64,000 nt of DNA from Candidatus Gillettellia adelgis (lineage in GTDB: Bacteria; Pseudomonadota; Gammaproteobacteria; Enterobacterales; Enterobacteriaceae). The stretch spans positions 744,001 through 808,000 of the forward strand of contig CP047043.1 in the NCBI GenBank assembly GCA_020541285.1. Reading direction: 5' to 3'. Position 1 is the stretch's first letter, and each line of letters starts with the position of its first letter. Shown one piece after another: positions 10,022-22,460 of the stretch. The position numbers were made by a program, and so were the translations under genes. The notes under the pieces are model-generated. The model saw only the letters and a program-made list of their open reading frames with translations. It did not search any database and was not told the origin of the DNA.

Positions 10022-13000
10022 GAACGCAAAAACAAAAATATATTTAACTTGCAGGTCGGTCTTTTCAGAACGTAAAGACTTAAAAGTTATAGTACAGCTT
10101 ATATATTTATTATAGTATAACTGATGTTAGAATATAGAAAGTTTGTCTTCATTATGTATTACATAATGAAGACTATAGAATTTTAATGATACATGAATTA
10201 TTTAGAGATTTTTCTATTTAAATACTTGGCGTGTCGCATTTGCCTAGCCGCGTATCCTTTGAAAACTATTTCTACTTATTGCAGTAATGCTGTATAATGT
10301 AATCAACGTCAATGCTTCCAACTAAACATAAGTCCGACGCATACCGGACTCAATACAAATTGATAACACTAATAGAAAGAATTAGCGATAAAGCTACACT
10401 TATAACAGCGATAAGATAGTTTATTTATATCTGCTTACTAAGAAAGTCATGCAGAAAAATTAAATTCTTTTTACTCTACTATCTTTAATATCTATAAAAC
10501 AATGCTCTATTAACCTATGAAATACCGCATGGTAGGATTACGCTATAATTTGTCTTTTGATATTATGCATTTATGCCACATCATACTTTTATGCGTTTTG
10601 ATTTGTGTTTCCAGCATATCAACTGAATAGTTGCATTATAAACTTTTTAATTATATAATATGTAAAGAAAATAGTAAAACCCGATGCTTATACCATATAA
10701 GCTAGTTAACTTCATGCGACATCTTTGATATCCCGCTAATTAATCTTTTCTTTTGACTTCATACTTGTTCTAGCGCTTCTATCACTTTAGCGTGATTGCA
10801 TTGCATCATATAAATATGATCAAACGTAAAAGAAACGCGAGCATACTATTTATCTGATTTTTAGCAATCAACATACTTTAACATGGATAGATCTATATCA
10901 AAAGCCTCACTACCCATTGTCTTTAATGCTGGTAGACTATCATAAACCATTGCAATATGCGACTTCTATAAATTAGCCAAACTCAGTGTACTGTATGAAT
11001 AATCTTCATCTAATCAGCATAATTTTAGTAGATCACTAATAGTTTCCTGAGCACTAAGAAATGTAAATCTTCTATGTCAATTAGCCTAATCAGGCTATCT
11101 TCCGCACGACTATGACCATACACATCTCAGCAGCCATGCAATCATAATGAGTTTTACACTAATGATATATGCTATGTAAGAATCAGTGCAGCACTTTTAC
11201 TGAGCATCTGATAAATACAAAGAGCACGGACAACTTTACCACACAAATGCAACAGGTTACTTAACGTTAGGGGTGTATCGAGAATATTTATATCTTCTCT
11301 TAACATGTAAAAATTTGTTGATTTATCCTGTTGACTTAACGTTGAAATCTAATGCTAGCAACATAATCACGCAACTAGACAGTTTTTGTGATTCTGTTGT
11401 AGCTACTAAACGCTGGTATATTCTAGAAGTTAATTCTAATCGATAGTGACAACAAAAGGAAACAAAATAAAAGTTTAGCATCGAAAATAGTTTTTTGAAG
11501 ATCAAAGACTAAAATTCTTAATTTAGCAAACTATTCAAGTTTTAGTATGAGATGCTTCGTTTTGCGCTTAAAAACTCTTCAAGAAAATACAAGCACGCAA
11601 ATAAAAATATACTAAAATTATCCATCTAAGACAAACTATCACCAAATAGCAAGAATAGCACAGTTGAAATGCGACACTTACTTGTAGCAATTAAATGCTT
11701 ACAACGCATTGCCTAGGTCGTATCTTTAATGAAGATGATGAACACGTGAGAATCAATAAAAAATATTTCAGATCCTTCTCCATAATAAACAATTAATTTA
11801 GATGTACTATAGCTATCATCTTTCACATTATATTTACGTTAACCTTCCTGACTCACCATAGCCACTGATTAACCTTAGCTTCTACGGTGCTTCTTCTATT
11901 CCGCCTATTTATAATTTAAATTTCGCAGGGTATTCATGTAACTAACTTGTAGTTTTACTCTGTAGTATCGAAAATTATTATGAATTTTCAGGTTAATGCT
12001 ATGTTAAATTTAGGTGATATCTTGCGGCAGATATTATGACATGCCTGATGGCAGGCATACCTTCTTTTTATACAATGAAGTTTTCTGGTATTCTCTTTTA
12101 TCACTTGTGATCGATTTTTGATCAAATGCAAAAGCTCTCTGTAGAGGCGTAGTAGCTGATTTTAGTGTTTATCATTATGTGATCTTGCATTTTTTCGCAT
12201 AGAACAATTTGACCTATGAAAATTAAATATGTATTTTATATTATTGGATGACAATACTTGATTAAAATAATCAGCAATCTTAGCTACTAAACACAGTGTG
12301 ATCCCGAATCATTTTTGTAGCATACATCGTATACGTATAATATCTTCTTATCATGTTCATGGAAGTGCGAATACAACTGCATTTAAATATCCAGGATTTT
12401 CTAAGCAGCATCTAGATCGATGTCCATGTCTCACGTATCAGTTGCATGCCATAAATCACTCAGATAAATTTGTTGAGACCGACACGATTCTTTCAAGTGT
12501 TTAGAGTTTTCTAGGAAAATCTGTCATGATTTTTACACTTTATTATGCGATATATCAAATAACTTCATACAGTTAGTATGATATGTAGTTTTAGGTATTT
12601 AGTTATATTTAAAACTACATAGCAGCTGTTTATATACTTCTTAATCATCTTTATAATGTTTTATATACGTAAAAGATAATCCGTTAGATGATCGGTGAAT
12701 ACATGAGTCTGTACTGCGTGTAGAGAACTATTTGTTTATTATCTTTAAGTGTCATTTTCTATTATTTAAGTGCTTATGTGTCTATGTATGCATAGCAACC
12801 ATATTCAGCATAAACCTTGAAGAGTTATCTTTTATCCAGATGAGTAGAAGAATAGTATTAATGTAATAATCTTTGCTGATATGAAGGTATTTGCCATAAA
12901 GCAGTGTAAGCATTTGTTGCGATCGCCGATTAAGATAACCTGCAGAGTAATCAATATGACTATAGTCTGAATAATTAAGTATCTTAAAGAAGTTCTGTAT

Positions 13001-13194
13001 CGATCTTATAATCTAGTCTTTACCGTTAAATAAGGTATTTTATAATTAATTGTACTGATATCTTGTATCGTACAGATTATTTTTGCATTAGTTTACTGTT
13101 ACATGATAATCCATATATTACTTTATTTATTAGTATTAATAAAATAACGGAGTCAATAAAATTTAACTGATAAACTCAGTTAAACCTGTGTATT
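10022..13194. other. 3.2 kb gene-poor stretch between cyoE and hpt
   Basis: No intact gene seen. yajR would follow cyoE in E. coli, but I could not read any YajR motif. A 68-codon frame at 12298-12504 is not recognised. The minus strand at roughly 10740-11230 has several 20-30 codon open pieces of bacterial character, so a decayed minus-strand gene is possible, but I could not name it. A small hairpin lies at 12041-12058. Confidence 0.4.
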
Positions 13195-13731
13195 ATGAAA
13201 TATATTTTAAACGTAATGATTTCCGCGGAGGAAGTTAACACTCGAATTACTGAGCTTGGCCAACAAATCACACAACACTACCGTGATAGCAGTAGTGCTA
13301 TGGTGCTAATTGGTTTATTGCGTGGCTCCTTTGTGTTTATGGCTGATTTATGTCGCGCTATTTCAGTACCGCATGCAATTGATTTTATGGTTGCTTCGAG
13401 CTACGGCCATGATATGGTTACCAACCATGACGTAAAGATTCTCAAAGATCTCAATGAAGATATTCGTGATAAAGATGTATTAATCGTGGAAGATATCATT
13501 GACTCCGGCAATACACTGAATAAAGTACAAAAAATTCTCATGCTTCGTGCACCAAAATCACTGGAAATCTGCACTTTATTAGATAAACCTAATCGCCGTA
13601 AGGTACATGTACCAATAAAATATGTAGGATTCTCTATTTCAGACGAATTTGTAGTGGGTTATGGTATTGATTATGCTCAGAAATACCGCCATTTACCCTA
13701 CATCGGGAAAGTAGTATTGCTAGATAAGTAA
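13195..13731 (+). CDS. hpt: Hypoxanthine phosphoribosyltransferase
   Basis: 178 residues, the same length as E. coli Hpt. The PRPP-binding motif [14 protein letters not shown] is intact, as are [23 protein letters not shown] and the C-terminal [20 protein letters not shown]. The cytoplasmic enzyme converts hypoxanthine (and guanine poorly) with PRPP to IMP or GMP, a purine salvage step. Start ATG at 13195 aligns with the E. coli start; there is no obvious Shine-Dalgarno sequence before it. It stands alone: no can or gcd, its usual neighbours, could be read around it. Confidence 0.96.
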   Translation: MKYILNVMISAEEVNTRITELGQQITQHYRDSSSAMVLIGLLRGSFVFMADLCRAISVPHAIDFMVASSYGHDMVTNHDVKILKDLNEDIRDKDVLIVEDIIDSGNTLNKVQKILMLRAPKSLEICTLLDKPNRRKVHVPIKYVGFSISDEFVVGYGIDYAQKYRHLPYIGKVVLLDK

Positions 13732-16047
13732 TATGCTACTTGGTCATATTCTTTCAAACTACAACTAGTTCACTAAATTTTATAACTCATGCAACATCTT
13801 GAATGATTATTCCATACACCTTATTCACTTAGAGGAATAAAAAATACGCAACAGTTTTCTTTAAAATTCCTCTGGCAGATGATAGGCTGTATCTTCTACA
13901 TCTTGACTCTGTTGGTAACCTTTTTTAAAAGTTAAGCCCTCGCTCTTATTTTTAATGCTCAGAATCAAATTGTAGGAATAAAAGTCGTACTGTAATATCG
14001 TGAGAAATGCAAGAAGAAAATAGTCATATCTCGTATATCTGTTATTTCTTGCTAGAAAAAAATACTTTTGTTGATTTTACAGGATCATGAGTAAAATCGA
14101 ATTTACCATGCGTTAATAATTAAGCACAATAGAACTGCCTCTTAAGTCAATGTATTTTTAAAAAACGCTAACACTCTAATTATAAATAATCTTCTTATAA
14201 ATAATCTTCACTATTTTAAATAGCTTAAAAGCTAGGCACAAAAGACAACTAAAATATTTACTATAATTAATATAAATTACATAGTTAAACAAAAGGCGAG
14301 ACAGGGATCATATGTAGCTTTATGCGACAAACTCACTACGGAGATTACATGTTATTCTATTGCAATAACCAATAGTGTGTTGATTAAAAATTCTGATCAC
14401 ACCATCTCTCCTGATTGCATTTAGTGTGACCGTGTTTTTTCTTACGAGCTCTACAGAAGCTCTTGGACTATCTGCACATATTGACTAATCTAACGAATCA
14501 TAACATCCTCTTACGTATCATCAATGCACTTAGGTAAGAGGTACACGCTACAAATCCGTAAAATTTAATGAATCAACAGTGATGTTAATAGAATCTATCC
14601 CATACTCCTTATACTCTGGACGTAAACCATACCTTATAGGTTATAAGCCAAAGAGCCGTTACAGTATTTTGCTTACTAGATGAGCATTACCATCCCGGTT
14701 TGACATGCATGAGACTCACAAGACAGTGGACGATCTAATGCATAATGTTTATTAGTAGCTCTATCATTAAAACTTTATCATCTATAAAATCAATAAATAA
14801 GTATAAAATTATTGTACTGTGGTATTAGAACAATGGAGCATCGCTCAGGTAATGAACTTAATAGGACAATAACGCTAAGCCAGCTTAGCTCTTATTTCAT
14901 TTTATACATAATCATAAGTATAAAACAATGAAAAGACCCCGCATAACTAATACTTCGGATAGAACGTAATTGCATACATGGTTGAGTTACACGATACACA
15001 ACCGAAATCAGCGAAATCAATATGAATTAAAATATTAGAATTTTTATTTAATAACCTTATCAAGCATATGAAAACATGTGTTCTATATATCGCTATTTCG
15101 TAGGTCAATATAAGAAGTGTGACCAGATAAATAACTGTAGGTGTTTTTACAACAAAATTGAATGTTGATACAGACAATGTCGAGAGCCCGTCATTCTGCT
15201 TTTATTAAAATCGATAGTAGGAGAATTCCATTAAACAAATAGCATTGCATTTCTTTAGTATGATCAATAATTTTCTTTCTATGTTATTAAAACGACGCAA
15301 AGTTACTGACTTTTTTAAGGTTAATTGATATAAGCAATAAGATCAAGCAATAAAAATATTATATGTAGTAGGTTATTTACCGTAGGAATAAGTATTGAAA
15401 GTTTAAAAATGCTTTAATACATATTAAAATGTATGATCTAATTTTATTAAACACAATGATTTTGTTTAAATCGAGATTGTTTTTATGCCGTAATTAATTA
15501 ATGTGTAATATTGACTATAATGTCTATATTGTTTTCCGAAAAAACTATTCATTGTGAATAACCATCAATAAGATACACTATATGTAATGTCAAGTCAACA
15601 GTGCAATCAGGTGTTTATCTGCATGAGCATATTATTCAATTCATACATAGTTGGTGTGATGCAGGTTTAATGCTGATTGGTTTAGCGATTCTACGCTACC
15701 AAAGAAGTAAGTAATAACAAGAAAACAACTAAAATACTAGAGTCTTTGTGGTGTTATGTTCTAGTAACCGATAATATTTCGCTCAAAAAAATGTACGTAG
15801 GAATGATGAAACATGCATTAAGATATAATGATAACACTCATGTTCTCAAGGGATCTAAAAACTCACAGGTTTAATTTAAAGTCAAAAAAAGTTTTTAGTA
15901 CAGTGTATCTTGATAGAATAATAGAATATCAGATGACCATCGATCTATTATAGTAGATCAATTGAAATAAACGTAGTAAATAACATTAACCGTAAGCAAA
16001 CTGGTGCTATACCAATAAGATAACCTGAAATCTGTGGAGTAGAATAT
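13732..16047. other. 2.3 kb gene-poor stretch between hpt and trxA
   Basis: rhlB, divergent from trxA in E. coli, is not recognisable. A 15-bp unit (TTATAAATAATCTTC) is repeated directly at 14180-14209. A roughly 40-codon open piece ends at 15712 with a stop (IIQFIHSWCDAGLMLIGL is part of it) and looks like the end of a membrane protein I cannot name. Otherwise nothing. Confidence 0.4.
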
Positions 16048-16374
16048 ATGAAAGATAAAGTGATTCATCTAACTGATGAGAATTTTAACAGTAATGTGAT
16101 AAAAGCTAAAGAGTTAATACTGGTCGATTTTTGGGCTGAATGGTGTGGGCCGTGTAAGACAATCTCACTGATTCTAGATGAGATTTCTAAAGAATTTCCT
16201 GAAAAACTAACCATTGCAAAACTTAATATCGAGCAGCACGCAGAAATAGCCGCTCACTACGGTATCCGTAGTATTCCAACGTTGTTGTTATTTAAGGATG
16301 GCACGGTAGTTGCGACTAAGGTCGGCACACTAACTAAAGGTCAGCTTAAAGATTTTATAAATGCAAACCTTTAA
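16048..16374 (+). CDS. trxA: Thioredoxin 1
   Basis: 108 residues with the active site WAEWCGPCK, the cis-proline loop [12 protein letters not shown] and the C-terminal [12 protein letters not shown], matching E. coli TrxA (109). A general cytoplasmic dithiol reductant that serves ribonucleotide reductase and others; it depends on thioredoxin reductase encoded elsewhere. A GGAG sequence lies about eight bases before the ATG. It precedes rho with a 523 bp gap, the usual trxA-rho order; divergent rhlB is not recognisable. Confidence 0.97.
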   Translation: MKDKVIHLTDENFNSNVIKAKELILVDFWAEWCGPCKTISLILDEISKEFPEKLTIAKLNIEQHAEIAAHYGIRSIPTLLLFKDGTVVATKVGTLTKGQLKDFINANL

Positions 16375-16897
16375 TTCAAAAGAATTAATTAACATATGCG
16401 TCTCACAAATGTTTAATTCATCGCTAGACGCATATCGAGAAGCGTGTTAAATTTAAGTATACTGTGCATATATTGACCATACTTAAAATTACATATACAT
16501 TTGCTTGCCCAGCGAATTCCAGTCACTCATTGGATATGATCCACAGGATCTGATGCGTTATCAATCTCTTGGAATGCAAATTATTTAGGATATAGAGCTT
16601 ACTAGAAGTTTTACATTACAAGATTTTAAATCTAAGTATTACGTTGTGTAGAACTACTGGTATGCACGGTGAAACGAAACCCCGCCCGCGTTTTAACAAT
16701 CAACCGGTTTTCAAAATTAATGTGAAGGTACTTTTTCTCTTAAATCATCAACGCAATGTATATGCCAGATGTAAACTATGTTCTTACAGAGATAGCGATG
16801 CATCCAATAATTAAACGTCTAGTAAATAGTTACGTATCGTGCGGCAATACCACGCACTATAAAGTTCGAGATATCCCCGAGTTTAAGAACCATTACT
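16375..16897. other. trxA-rho spacer / rho leader
   Basis: About 520 bp without a gene. In E. coli rho has a long leader used for autoregulation by Rho. Here a C-rich patch (CCCCGCCCGCG, about 16680-16690) stands out in AT-rich DNA, but I cannot say whether it acts as a rut-like site. Confidence 0.35.
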
Positions 16898-18157
16898 ATG
16901 AATCTTACCGAATTAAAGAATACGCCAGTATCTGATCTAATTATTCTTGGTGAAAAGATAGGCCTAGAAAATCTTGCGCGCATGCGGAAGCAGGACATTA
17001 TCTTCTCAATTTTAAAGCAACATTCGAAAAGCGGAGAAGATATCTTCGGCGATGGCGTACTAGAAATATTACAAGATGGATTTGGTTTTCTCCGTTCTGG
17101 AGATAGCTCATACCTCGCCGGCCCTGATGATATCTATGTATCACCTAGCCAAATCCGTCGTTTTAATCTCCGTACAGGAGATACGATTTCCGGTAAAATT
17201 AGGCCACCCAAAGAAGGTGAGCGCTACTTTGCTCTCTTAAAAGTCAATGAAGTTAATTATGATAAACCAGAAAATGCTCGCAACAAAATCCTGTTTGAAA
17301 ACTTAACGCCATTGCACGCTAATTCTCGTCTGCATATGGAGCGAGGAAATGGATCGACTGAAGATCTCACAGCTCGTGTTTTAGATCTCGCAGCACCGAT
17401 CGGTCGTGGTCAGCGCGGACTGATTGTTGCACCGCCAAAAGCTGGTAAAACTATGCTGTTACAAAATATTGCACAAAGCGTTGCCTACAACCATCAAGAT
17501 TGTGTACTAATGGTACTATTGATTGACGAGCGCCCAGAAGAAGTTACTGAAATGCAGCGTCTCGTAAAAGGTGAAGTGATCGCTTCGACTTTCGATGAAC
17601 CAGCCTCTCGCCATGTGCAGGTGGCAGAAATGGTTATTGAAAAGGCTAAGCGCCTAGTAGAGCACAAGAAAGATGTAATGATTCTTCTAGATTCTATCAC
17701 ACGCTTAGCACGTGCCTATAACACCGTAGTACCAGCTTCAGGTAAGGTACTGACAGGGGGAGTGGATGCTAATGCCTTACATCGTCCTAAGCGTTTCTTT
17801 GGGGCAGCGCGCAATGTTGAAGAAGGTGGTAGCCTCACTATTATCGCTACTGCACTAGTCGATACTGGTTCAAAAATGGATGAAGTCATTTACGAAGAGT
17901 TTAAAGGCACTGGTAATATGGAATTACACTTAGCGCGTAAAATAGCTGAGAAGCGTGTCTTTCCAGCTATTGACTATAATCGATCTGGCACACGTAAAGA
18001 AGAACTATTAACTACTTTAGAAGAATTACAAAAAATTTGGATACTACGTAAAATCATCCATCCAATGGGCGAGGTTGACGCAATGGAGTTTCTAATTAAT
18101 AAATTAGCAATGACAAAAACAAATGATGAATTTTTTGACATGATGAAACGTTCATAA
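16898..18157 (+). CDS. rho: Transcription termination factor Rho
   Basis: 419 residues, exactly the E. coli length, and the most conserved protein in the window. Order of parts: N-terminal helical domain ([14 protein letters not shown]), cold-shock-like RNA-binding domain with GFGFLR, then the RecA-like motor with Walker A (APPKAGKTM), [22 protein letters not shown] (Walker B region), the Q and R loops around [14 protein letters not shown], and a normal C-terminus. The hexameric ATP-driven translocase ends transcription of untranslated RNA. In a genome full of decayed genes this activity would help silence dead transcription units (inference). Its usual partner wecA follows 1.55 kb later instead of within about 250 bp. 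Confidence 0.98.
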   Translation: MNLTELKNTPVSDLIILGEKIGLENLARMRKQDIIFSILKQHSKSGEDIFGDGVLEILQDGFGFLRSGDSSYLAGPDDIYVSPSQIRRFNLRTGDTISGKIRPPKEGERYFALLKVNEVNYDKPENARNKILFENLTPLHANSRLHMERGNGSTEDLTARVLDLAAPIGRGQRGLIVAPPKAGKTMLLQNIAQSVAYNHQDCVLMVLLIDERPEEVTEMQRLVKGEVIASTFDEPASRHVQVAEMVIEKAKRLVEHKKDVMILLDSITRLARAYNTVVPASGKVLTGGVDANALHRPKRFFGAARNVEEGGSLTIIATALVDTGSKMDEVIYEEFKGTGNMELHLARKIAEKRVFPAIDYNRSGTRKEELLTTLEELQKIWILRKIIHPMGEVDAMEFLINKLAMTKTNDEFFDMMKRS

Positions 18158-18714
18158 TACTATAACATTTATAAAGCACTCAACTAAATTATAGCATGTG
18201 TAACATCTAGCAATATACTAAATATATAATCCTAGAAGTCAGAAGTTTTAAAGTTATTCGTTATGCCTTGTAACATACTTATCATGGTTAAAATTATATG
18301 AAAGCGATAACGTAATAATCTTTTATCAAACAGACATATCTAATAGACCTAAGCGCTAAGTCACAATCTAAATCACAGAAATTTAGTTCATTAACTTGCA
18401 AAACTTATTTAAGTTAAGTGACTCAACAAACAATAAGACGTACTTTTAACCTCAATCTCACTAGCTATATAACTAATGTGCTTTTAGTTAAATTTTTAAA
18501 AAATTTTAAAAACATGATAAATATAACTTAATCTCTTGCCGTCAAGTACTAGTAATATATAGTGCAAGCAGTTTATTCTTGTTCATATACTATTATCCAA
18601 AAATAATAATACTGATTGTATATTTTATAGATTAGTTTTTATAGCTGTTATAACATGCAGATTCGAATAATAGCAAGACAGCTCACATATCGCAATATTC
18701 ATTACTATCACTCA
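18158..18714. other. Gene-free spacer downstream of rho
   Basis: AT-rich, stop-filled on both strands; nothing recognised before the inverted repeat that begins near 18715. Confidence 0.4.
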
Positions 18715-19442
18715 GTTTTTCACTAAGGCTATATAAGCAAAGCTATAGCATCAAGTATTATGTTCGCTGCGCTGCTATCGAATAAATAACTGCTGATTAG
18801 GATAAAACAGGTAATTTCTTCACTATTGTTACATATTTCATATAATCAAGATACTGTGCTAATTATATTGTTTTAAACTAGTATTCCATGCTGTTTATAT
18901 GGACATAACGTGTACGTCTTACTGTTATTCGTGTTGTTACTTAGTAGACATGTCACTATATGTCAGTGTTATTCCCCATGTAAGGTTCATAATATGAATA
19001 AATAAACGTTCTCAATTTCTCCAGCTGCTTATTTTAGATTGTCTAAACTTTTACAAAGATTTTATCTTGCATGCTATGCATATACCATAATTAAATTTTT
19101 ATGAAAATAACAGTCTTATGGAATAGTCATCAAATGATATTGAAATGGTATAACAGGTTACTACTATTATCAGTCAGCTTCATGATAATTAATATATTTA
19201 GTAGCGAGGAATCTGTCACATAGTGCATAAGTGTTATGCATGTTGTGAGACTCTAATATTTACTTAATTTGCACTAATAGGTTAAAACTAACTATTGTGC
19301 GACTTGTTAACATAACAACACTTGACAGCCTCATCAAGGCACGGCGCCTAACAATATAAAAATCCCTGGATTCAGTATAATGCAAAGCATATTGTTTATA
19401 AGATTGTGTTATTTTTTATAGCAGCATCTACAATAAAAAGTA
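18715..19442 (+). repeat. Left arm of ~720 bp inverted repeat flanking wecA
   Basis: This arm matches the reverse complement of 21743-22460. Easily checked anchors: CCTCATCAAGGCACGGCGCC at about 19331 against the reverse complement of 21841-21860; CATGTCACTATATGTCAGTG at about 18949 against about 22219-22238; and TACTGTGCTAATTATATTG at about 18851 against about 22313-22332. By eye about nine in ten bases agree in the middle, fewer toward the ends, with small indels. Neither copy has an open frame or a transposase motif I recognise. The two arms bracket 2.3 kb with wecA as the only gene. It could be a pair of decayed insertion elements or a duplicated segment; end coordinates are good to about 20 bp. 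Confidence 0.85.
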
Positions 19443-19709
19443 TATATTCCACCTCATTCTAGAATGAATGACCCAAATGTAATAGCAATAAATAGAGCTT
19501 TTATAAAACAACACCTTTTATGAGTAATGGTATAATGGTTATACATTGTATGATTTTATCATTTTTATTATTGATTTATCATATAAATATAAGAAGAATA
19601 ACAGCATATTTTATTTATTAGGCAATACTTGTAAAATAATAAGTCTATAATATAGCTTGTTTTGCCATCAAAATTAAGCTGCCTTATCTCTTATAGAGAT
19701 CTGTTAACT

Positions 19710-20807
19710 GTGAATTTACTCACTATAAGTAGTGATATTTTATATATTTTTCTATTTTCTTTGGCTTTTCTTTTTATTGCGCGTAAAATAACCAAACGTA
19801 TTGGTCTTGTAGATAAGCCTAATTACCGAAAACATCATCAGGGGTTTATCCCTTTGGTTGGTGGTATTTCTATTTATGCTAGTTTGTGTTTTACCTTCTT
19901 CATTATTAAACAACCAATTTCACACAGTACACTTTATCTGTCTTGTGCAGGTATTTTAGTATTTGTAGGTGCCCTAGATGATCGCTTTGATATTAGCGTT
20001 AAAATTCGAGCGCTAGTTCAAGCGGTAGTTGGCATCATAATGATGGTTTTTTCCGGACTTTGCTTGCAGAGTTTTGGACATGTATTAGGTGGAAAGGAAA
20101 TACAGTTAGGGTCATTAGGTTATCTGGTAACGCTTTTTGCGGTGTGGGCAACAATTAATGCTTTTAATATGATTGACGGCATTGATGGCCTACTTGGGTG
20201 TCTATCATGTATCTCTTTTGGTACACTAGGTATTTTACTAAACTTAAGTGATCATGATGAGCTGGCTTTTTGGTGTTTTTCGATAATCGCTGCGACTGTT
20301 CCATGTATTTTGCTTAACTTAGGTATTATGGGTCTCCGTTATAAGGTATTCATGGGAGACGCCGGTAGTACGCTCATCGGTTTTACTAATATCTGGTTGC
20401 TTGTACAAAGTTCCCAAGGCGATACCCCTTCAATCAATCCCGTCACTGCTTTATGGATTATAGCTATACCACTTATGGATATGGTTACAATTATGTATCA
20501 TAGATTGCGGAAAGGGAGGAGTCCTTTTTCTCCTGATCGTCAGCATATTCATTACTTAATCATGCGTTCTGGCTTTACACAAAGACAAGCTTTTATTCTG
20601 ATCACCGCGGTGGCAATATTTTTAGCGGGGATTGGCGTGATCGGCGAAAGATGGAATGTTATTCCTGAATGGATTATGTTAGCATTATTTTTTGTTGTCT
20701 TTTTTTTATATAATTATTTAGTTAAGCACTGCAGATACATTGCATGTTATATAAAGCGCGTAAACCGTTATTTACGAAATGTAAGCAATAATAAACATTT
20801 TTATTAG
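19710..20807 (+). CDS. wecA: UDP-GlcNAc:undecaprenyl-phosphate GlcNAc-1-phosphate transferase
   Basis: 365 residues (E. coli 367). A polytopic inner-membrane enzyme of the MraY/WecA family that makes undecaprenyl-PP-GlcNAc, the first lipid intermediate of enterobacterial common antigen and of many O antigens. Visible motifs: GLVDKPNYRKHHQG, LDDRFDISVKIRA (the Asp-rich motif), NAFNMIDGIDGLLG, FMGDAGSTLIGF and DRQHIHYLI (the cytoplasmic His motif). The start is GTG at 19710, giving the family start MNLLTIS; the frame stays open 16 codons upstream to a TTG. No downstream wzz or other wec gene is recognisable nearby. The gene sits alone in the middle of a large inverted repeat. Confidence 0.95.
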   Translation: MNLLTISSDILYIFLFSLAFLFIARKITKRIGLVDKPNYRKHHQGFIPLVGGISIYASLCFTFFIIKQPISHSTLYLSCAGILVFVGALDDRFDISVKIRALVQAVVGIIMMVFSGLCLQSFGHVLGGKEIQLGSLGYLVTLFAVWATINAFNMIDGIDGLLGCLSCISFGTLGILLNLSDHDELAFWCFSIIAATVPCILLNLGIMGLRYKVFMGDAGSTLIGFTNIWLLVQSSQGDTPSINPVTALWIIAIPLMDMVTIMYHRLRKGRSPFSPDRQHIHYLIMRSGFTQRQAFILITAVAIFLAGIGVIGERWNVIPEWIMLALFFVVFFLYNYLVKHCRYIACYIKRVNRYLRNVSNNKHFY

Positions 20808-21742
20808 GTACACAGGTATTGCTGCATTCAAAACATTGCAACCATGACGATAAATAACGCGCTGAAAATCTTTAGCTTATATGCAATGCTATTACACAGC
20901 ACATTATAAATAATCAGTATTTAGTGCTATTCTATTAGTTATTGTGATAGTCTCTAGTTTATCGAAAAATATGATGTCACTATCATCACTACATCAACCA
21001 ACGGTGAATACAGAAAGGTTATAATTAAACATTATAGTGAGTTATGTATATACTAATGAAAATGATAAAATGTATTATGAGTGTTTAGCTATGCTACATT
21101 ATCAATAATAGTACATTGTTAACATGTCTAGATTGCAGTGAGAAAGTAATACTTACCGTGTATTACATATTAATTATTATTCAAAGAATTAGGAGGTAAC
21201 GATTGATTTCTATCAAATACTGCTGATTTAATTAATCATACATATATAGTTGATAATTTACAACAATAAAGCGCCTAATGATAACTTCGCATGAAGATTA
21301 GAAAAGCGGTATATGTTATCTGCTCTCTGATTTACGATGTATAGCATCAACGAACTAGCTTATTAGTTCTCATATAGATCAAACGATGTAAGAAGAAGCT
21401 TTTTGTAATACTTATTACCACTGTAATAAAACTCCAGGATAAACATCAAGAGTTCAAACAATAGTTTAAAAATGTAAAATTCACTACCTTTCGATCATCC
21501 TATAATAACCATAACCAAAAACATTTAATCTACATAGATGATTTTAGCACTTACTAAACATTAGACATTTTCTTTATTACTGTCGGTTACAAGGATATTA
21601 CACGCGAGATTAAAGAGTCTTAAGATCTCATTTAGTTAAGTGATGATCTACATCACATATCGAACCTCTCTATTTTAGTAACTTTCCCCTCAATAAAACA
21701 TTATGTAAAATTGCGCTTACCATTGGTTACAATCGGTAATTC
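20808..21742. other. Gene-free stretch between wecA and the right repeat arm
   Basis: About 930 bp of AT-rich DNA inside the inverted repeat. wzzE would follow wecA in enterics; no WzzE motif could be read. Confidence 0.4.
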
Positions 21743-22460
21743 AAGTCTTTTATTACAGATGCTACTATAAAAGATAACACAATATTATAAACAATATACT
21801 TTGCATTATACTGAAAGTAGGGATTTTATATTGTTAGGCACCATGCCTTGATGAGGTTATCAAGTATTGTTATGTTAGCAAGTCGCACAATAGTCAGCTT
21901 TAACCGATTATTGCAAAGTCAGCAAATATTGGAGTACAACGGCATGCATAACACTTATGAACTATGTGACAGATACCTCGCCACTAATTATATCAGTTAT
22001 CATAAATCTGACTGATAATAGTAGTAACCTGTTATACTATTTTAATATCATTTGATGATTATTCCATAAGACTATTATTTTCATAAAATTTAATTATGGT
22101 ATATGCATAGCATGCAAGATAAAATCTTTGTAAAAATTTAGACAATCTAAAATAAGCAGCTGGAGAAATTGAGAACGTTTATTTATTCATATTATGAACC
22201 TTACATGGGGAATAACACTGACATATAGTGACATGTCTACTAAGTAACAACGCGAATAACAGAAAGATGCACACGTTATGTCCATATAAACAGTATGGAA
22301 TACTAATTGTAAACAATATAATTAGCACAGCACTTTAATTAAATGAAATATATCAAGTGAATAGATTACCTGTGGTATCCTAATCAGCAGTGATTTATTC
22401 GATAACATAACAGCAAACATAATACTTGGATTTTATAGCCTCATATCATATAGTCCTAAT
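21743..22460 (-). repeat. Right arm of ~720 bp inverted repeat flanking wecA
   Basis: Reverse-complement partner of 18715-19442. The inner edge is around the reverse complement of AGCATCTGTAATAAAAG (21745-21765) and the outer edge around 22455. It differs from the left arm by scattered point changes and small indels. See the left arm for anchors and interpretation. Confidence 0.85.

Noticed and set aside
12041-12058. Seven-bp stem-loop ATGCCTG/CAGGCAT
   Set aside because: No adjacent gene on either strand and no immediate T-run; not enough to call a terminator.
12298-12504. 68-codon plus-strand frame with His- and Cys-rich content
   Set aside because: Compared with carbonic anhydrase, CueO and other hpt neighbours without a convincing match; no ribosome-binding site.
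14180-14209. Tandem 15-bp repeat (two copies)
   Set aside because: Only two units in AT-rich DNA; no sign of an array or function.
14947-15177. 76-codon minus-strand frame where rhlB might be expected
   Set aside because: No DEAD-box motif can be read; Ile/Leu/Thr-rich chance frame.
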